Positions 48,732-48,852 of a stretch of DNA of 48,852 nucleotides are shown here, one piece after another. Each line of letters starts with the position of its first letter. The first letter of the stretch is position 1. The notes under the pieces are model-generated. The model was not told the origin of the DNA. It did not search any database and was given only the letters and a program-made list of their open reading frames with translations. Both the position numbers and the translations under genes were made by a program. Source of the stretch: DATAFF01 sp036257595 (lineage in GTDB: Bacteria; Pseudomonadota; Alphaproteobacteria; Rhizobiales; Aestuariivirgaceae); contig DATAFF010000067.1 in NCBI GenBank assembly GCA_036257595.1, forward strand, positions 1 through 48,852. Reading direction: 5' to 3'.

Positions 48732-48852
48732 ATGAGTGACACAACGCTTCGCCAACGCATCCCGGCCTCGGCCATGCTTGATCCAAAGATCGTGTGGCCG
48801 GCGGCGGGCTCGGCCTTCGTCAAGCTCGATCCACGGCTGATGGCCAAGAACC
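48732..48852 (+). CDS. kdpB: Potassium-transporting ATPase subunit B, 5' end only
   Basis: ATG 48732 opens a frame running off the window after 40 codons. The residues SDTTLRQRIPASAMLDPKIVWPAAG and SAFVKLDPRLMAKN match the N terminus of KdpB, the P-type ATPase subunit that energises KdpA. It lies 24 bases after kdpA. The catalytic phosphorylation site is beyond the window. Confidence 0.9.
   Translation, partial: MSDTTLRQRIPASAMLDPKIVWPAAGSAFVKLDPRLMAKN

Overview
The window is G+C-rich, tightly packed bacterial DNA with many 4-base ATGA/GTGA gene overlaps. The gene content points to a methylotrophic alphaproteobacterium of the Hyphomicrobiales (Rhizobiales): an LdtR-type MarR regulator beside an L,D-transpeptidase, an aspartate-rich HemB, a glnB-glnA pair, and above all a large tetrahydromethanopterin (H4MPT)/methylofuran formaldehyde-oxidation cluster. 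The genus cannot be fixed from the sequence. The first ~460 bases do not fit: they hold an open frame rich in AGA/AGG arginine codons that looks foreign, possibly a chimeric contig end.

Left part (0.5-18.5 kb), mostly housekeeping: extensin-like gene and hemB (minus), 3-hydroxyisobutyryl-CoA hydrolase, a polysaccharide-lyase-like secreted protein, a small secreted protein, ldtR with a palindromic candidate operator and its neighbour L,D-transpeptidase, an enolase-superfamily gene overlapping prmB and a DUF2817 peptidase gene, glnB-glnA behind a candidate sigma-54 promoter, and the NAD(P)HX repair gene. A patch that looks less G+C-rich carries a GMC oxidoreductase and a decayed integrase tail just before tRNA-Leu(UAG). 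Trigger factor follows, with an unusual 33-residue His-Asp tail.

Centre (18.5-36 kb), H4MPT/methylofuran C1 island: minus-strand pcd-fhcB-fhcA-fhcD-fhcC; divergent plus-strand beta-RFAP synthase-mtdB-[ATP-grasp fused to mch]-RimK-like ATP-grasp-CitG-like-fae; then a HisA-like gene (minus), an MfnF-like gene (plus), and a minus-strand operon of DUF3280, MfnB-FolB fusion, MfnE-like kinase, dihydropteroate-synthase-like and DUF447 genes. Fae, MtdB, Mch and Fhc form the linear route formaldehyde to methylene-, methenyl- and formyl-H4MPT to formate. The remaining genes are expected to make the two cofactors.

Right part: a plus-strand block (36-40.6 kb) for the ABC system usually found with PQQ-dependent alcohol dehydrogenases (binding protein, beta-propeller, ATPase with an apparent ACG start, permease, secreted protein), without a dehydrogenase gene in view. 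Then come a GlsB-like membrane protein, a minus-strand racemase/DapA-like/ProC-like cassette facing a second GMC oxidoreductase, sodC, an unknown secreted protein, and the start of a kdp potassium-pump operon (27-aa ORF, kdpF, kdpA, 5' end of kdpB). Four copies of a GGCAGTAGG-based inverted repeat sit at gene ends and in three cases supply the TAG stop codons of neighbouring genes.
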